Shown here: piece by piece, positions 13,347 through 15,621 of the stretch | Numbering within the stretch: position 1 is the first letter of the stretch | How the letters are laid out: the number at the start of each line of letters is the position of its first letter | Assembly (NCBI GenBank): GCA_905216195.1 | Contig: CAJMSX010000064.1 | Location: forward strand, 1-15,621 | DNA from: an uncultured bacterium | GTDB taxonomy: Bacteria > Bacteroidota > Bacteroidia > Bacteroidales > Marinifilaceae | Direction of reading: 5' to 3' | Length of the DNA stretch: 15,621 nt | The notes under the pieces: model-generated | The model's input: only the letters and a program-made list of their open reading frames with translations | Databases searched by the model: none | Told to the model about the DNA's origin: nothing | Program-made: the position numbers and the translations under genes

Positions 13347-15621
13347 ATGAGAAGATTAATCGGTTTATGTACTTTCCTGCTCTTCATGGGGTTACAGGTA
13401 AGTTACGCTCAGACGCGCACCATCAGCGGTATCGTTACGGATAAGAGTGACGGTTCTCCTTTGCCGGGAGTATCGATTATGATCAGGGGAACTTCCATCG
13501 GCACAGCCACCGATGCCGAAGGACGGTATTCGATAGAAGCTAAGCCGGGAGACGTACTGGTTTTCACGTATCTGGGGATGAAGACTCAGCATTTTACGGT
13601 GGGAACCCATTCCCTTATCAATGTAGTGATGGAGAACGATGCCCAGAGCCTGGATGAGGTGGTCGTGACCGGTTACGGGGTAAAGCGCCGGAAAGCCTTT
13701 ACCGGGGCGGCCACGACCGTAGGCTCTGAAAATATCGTTCAGAAGACGGATGCCAATCCGATCAAGGCTTTGGAAGGAACGGTTCCGGGTTTGCAAATGA
13801 ATGTTTCTTCGGGTCAACCCGGTGCTCCGGCTACTATTTTTATCCGGGGACGAAATTCCATCAATTCCGGCACCCAGCCTTTGTACGTGATCGACGGGGT
13901 ACCTGTGACGGCTGGCGCGATGGGTATGAGGGCGGATGAAGAACAAACCCTGTCGCCCCTTTCCACCCTCAGTCCTTCCGATATCGAGACCATGACGGTT
14001 TTGAAAGACGCTACCGCCACTTCCATATACGGAGCCCGGGCCGCCAACGGGGTGATCGTGATTACTACGAAAAAGGGGAAAGCCGGTAAACTGCAGGCGA
14101 ACCTGACGGTGAAATTAGGGATGGAAATGATGCCGAGCATGACCAATTCGTATAAGCTTTTGAATGCCGAACAATATACGGCTCTTCAAATCGAAGGTTT
14201 ATACAATTATTTCGGAGAAGGAACCGAAGAGCAATTGCGGGATATTCTTTACCGGAATCTGGGAGTTGACGGCAAAACGCATACGAATTGGTTCGATGCG
14301 GTAACGCGCACGGGTTTTGTACAGGAATATAACCTGGACTTACAGGGAGGGGGCAATAGCGAAACCTCACCCAAGTTTTTTGCTTCCGTGAATTATTTTA
14401 ACGACGAAGCTCTAGTGATCAGTAAAAACCTGGAACGATTTTCCGGCCGGTTGAATTTTGCTCAATCGCCCAATTCCTGGATCGATTACGGCATCTCCCT
14501 GAATATGTCGTATACGAAAACCAATATGGGTGCAGGAGGTGGATATTTCAGCGATCCGATTACCCAGGCCTATATGCAGAGCCCCCTGACTCCGATAAAA
14601 AACGAGGACGGGGAATGGAATTTTAATACGGTGAATTATTATAACCCGGTAGCTCAGCGGAGCAAATACGGGGATAAAAGTATCGGTAAACAATACAGGG
14701 CGACGATTACTCCTTACGTTACGTTGAAGTTCCGGGACGATTTGATATTTACTTCCCGTTTGGGGATCGATTATTACGATCTGAAGGAATTCGGCTACTG
14801 GTCTTTCCTGCAGCCGCAAGGAAAAGACATGCGGGGTATGGGAGAACAGGGCACGACCAGCCGGACCCTTTTGAGCATTACCAATACCTTGAGTTATATC
14901 AAGACCTTGGAGGATGTCCATCATTTGAATCTGATGATCGGTCAGGAGGCGCAAAAAACCAAAGACAATTCCTCTTACCTTTCCGCATCGAATTATCCGT
15001 TGATGACCTTGAATCAGGTGGCGAATGCCGCCGTGCCTTCCAGTGCTTCGACCACCCGGGACGATGTGGCGATCGCTTCTTTCTTTTTTAACGGGCAGTA
15101 CGATTACGACAATAAATATTATTTTTCCATGAGCGCGCGTGCCGACGGTTCTTCCCGCTTCGGAAAAGATGATCGCTGGGCCGGCTTCTGGTCGGTAGGG
15201 GCGCGTTACCGGATCTCTGAAGAGGAGTTTATGGAATCCACCCGGGGATGGATGGACAATCTGACGATCCGGACCAGTTACGGCACTTCTGGGAATCAGG
15301 AAGTGGGTAATTCCTGGTATGCTTCGCGGGACTTGTTCGGTTTCGGCTACAATTATAACGGCCTGCCGGGTAGTGCCCATTCTCAGAGAGGTAATTCCAA
15401 ATTGAAATGGGAACAGACCAACAAGTTTAATATCGGTTTGGACGTTTCTTTCTTCAACCGGTTTTCTCTGGAATTCGATTATTATTACCACCGGACGAAG
15501 GATATGGTATTTATGGTTCCGGTATCGCGGGTAACAGGTTTGTTGAGTGTGCCCCAGAATATCGGAAAGCTGGAAAATAAGGGTATAGAATTTACCCTGA
15601 ATGCCAATGTTTTGAACATCA
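13347..15621 (+). CDS. SusC/RagA-family TonB-dependent outer-membrane receptor, 3' end cut by window edge
   Basis: This gene encodes a TonB-linked outer-membrane receptor of the SusC/RagA family, which imports glycans or peptides together with a SusD-type lipoprotein. The frame is open for 758 codons from ATG 13347 to the window edge. Residues 1-22 are a signal peptide ending SYAQ. Residues 25-100 are the carboxypeptidase-regulatory-like domain (ISGIVTDKSDGSPLPGVSI...GTATDAEGRYSI). The TonB-box region DEVVVTGYG follows. The plug contains ALEGTVPGLQ, FIRGRNSINSGTQPLYVIDGVPV and SIYGARAANGVIVITTKKGK. Barrel strands fill the rest. The family usually has 950-1100 residues, so roughly 200-350 are missing. 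The substrate cannot be told from this part. A susD-like gene is expected just downstream, outside the window. Confidence 0.95.
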   Translation, partial: MRRLIGLCTFLLFMGLQVSYAQTRTISGIVTDKSDGSPLPGVSIMIRGTSIGTATDAEGRYSIEAKPGDVLVFTYLGMKTQHFTVGTHSLINVVMENDAQSLDEVVVTGYGVKRRKAFTGAATTVGSENIVQKTDANPIKALEGTVPGLQMNVSSGQPGAPATIFIRGRNSINSGTQPLYVIDGVPVTAGAMGMRADEEQTLSPLSTLSPSDIETMTVLKDATATSIYGARAANGVIVITTKKGKAGKLQANLTVKLGMEMMPSMTNSYKLLNAEQYTALQIEGLYNYFGEGTEEQLRDILYRNLGVDGKTHTNWFDAVTRTGFVQEYNLDLQGGGNSETSPKFFASVNYFNDEALVISKNLERFSGRLNFAQSPNSWIDYGISLNMSYTKTNMGAGGGYFSDPITQAYMQSPLTPIKNEDGEWNFNTVNYYNPVAQRSKYGDKSIGKQYRATITPYVTLKFRDDLIFTSRLGIDYYDLKEFGYWSFLQPQGKDMRGMGEQGTTSRTLLSITNTLSYIKTLEDVHHLNLMIGQEAQKTKDNSSYLSASNYPLMTLNQVANAAVPSSASTTRDDVAIASFFFNGQYDYDNKYYFSMSARADGSSRFGKDDRWAGFWSVGARYRISEEEFMESTRGWMDNLTIRTSYGTSGNQEVGNSWYASRDLFGFGYNYNGLPGSAHSQRGNSKLKWEQTNKFNIGLDVSFFNRFSLEFDYYYHRTKDMVFMVPVSRVTGLLSVPQNIGKLENKGIEFTLNANVLNI

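Noticed and set aside
13392..14370. Three overlapping minus-strand open frames of 100-180 codons
   Set aside because: All are antisense to the N-terminal and plug domains of the SusC-like gene and show no family motif.
14412..15491. A 359-codon minus-strand open frame
   Set aside because: It lies wholly antisense to the SusC-like receptor, whose frame, signal peptide and domains are unmistakable. The antisense product is rich in Ile, Arg and Pro with no recognisable fold, as expected for a shadow frame.

Overview
The window looks like chromosomal DNA of an anaerobic, probably gut-associated Bacteroidales bacterium. Evidence is a SusC/RagA-type TonB-dependent receptor with an N-terminal carboxypeptidase-regulatory-like domain, a TamL-type lipoprotein of the BamA/TamA superfamily, Bacteroidota-type promoters (TTTG, 19-20 bp, then a box close to TAnnTTTG), a GH89 alpha-N-acetylglucosaminidase and oxygen-sensitive ferredoxin-type metabolism. 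Odoribacteraceae is a guess I cannot confirm. I see no mobile elements, CRISPR arrays, tRNAs or rRNAs.

Left part (1-5050, minus strand): a methionine-synthesis locus. From the divergent intergenic region leftward it holds a promoter, a SAM-I (S-box) riboswitch, a leader of about 300 nt with a Met-rich 35-codon ORF, a DUF39/HcyBio (COG1900) protein, a NIL-domain 2x[4Fe-4S] ferredoxin, a UPF0280 (COG2122, ApbE-like) protein and B12-dependent methionine synthase metH, cut by the left edge. The COG1900 and NIL-ferredoxin families are known from Methanosarcina acetivorans to make homocysteine directly from aspartate semialdehyde and sulfide. With metH behind them and a SAM sensor in front, the locus reads as a complete aspartate-semialdehyde to homocysteine to methionine module under SAM feedback. 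This is the most interesting system in the window.

Centre (5050-8230): a divergently transcribed, secreted GH89 enzyme stands alone behind its own promoter. Two abutting palindromes lie between the two divergent promoters. A convergent small outer-membrane beta-barrel protein follows, separated from the GH89 gene by a strong hairpin.

Right part (8228-15621): a TrmH/SpoU-family RNA methyltransferase (minus) diverges from a tamL-like gene that appears to start with TTG. Downstream on the plus strand come a membrane histidine kinase of the NarX/DesK-like HisKA_3 class and its NarL/LuxR-type response regulator. After a 265-bp gap without a gene comes the start of a SusC-like receptor that runs off the right edge.
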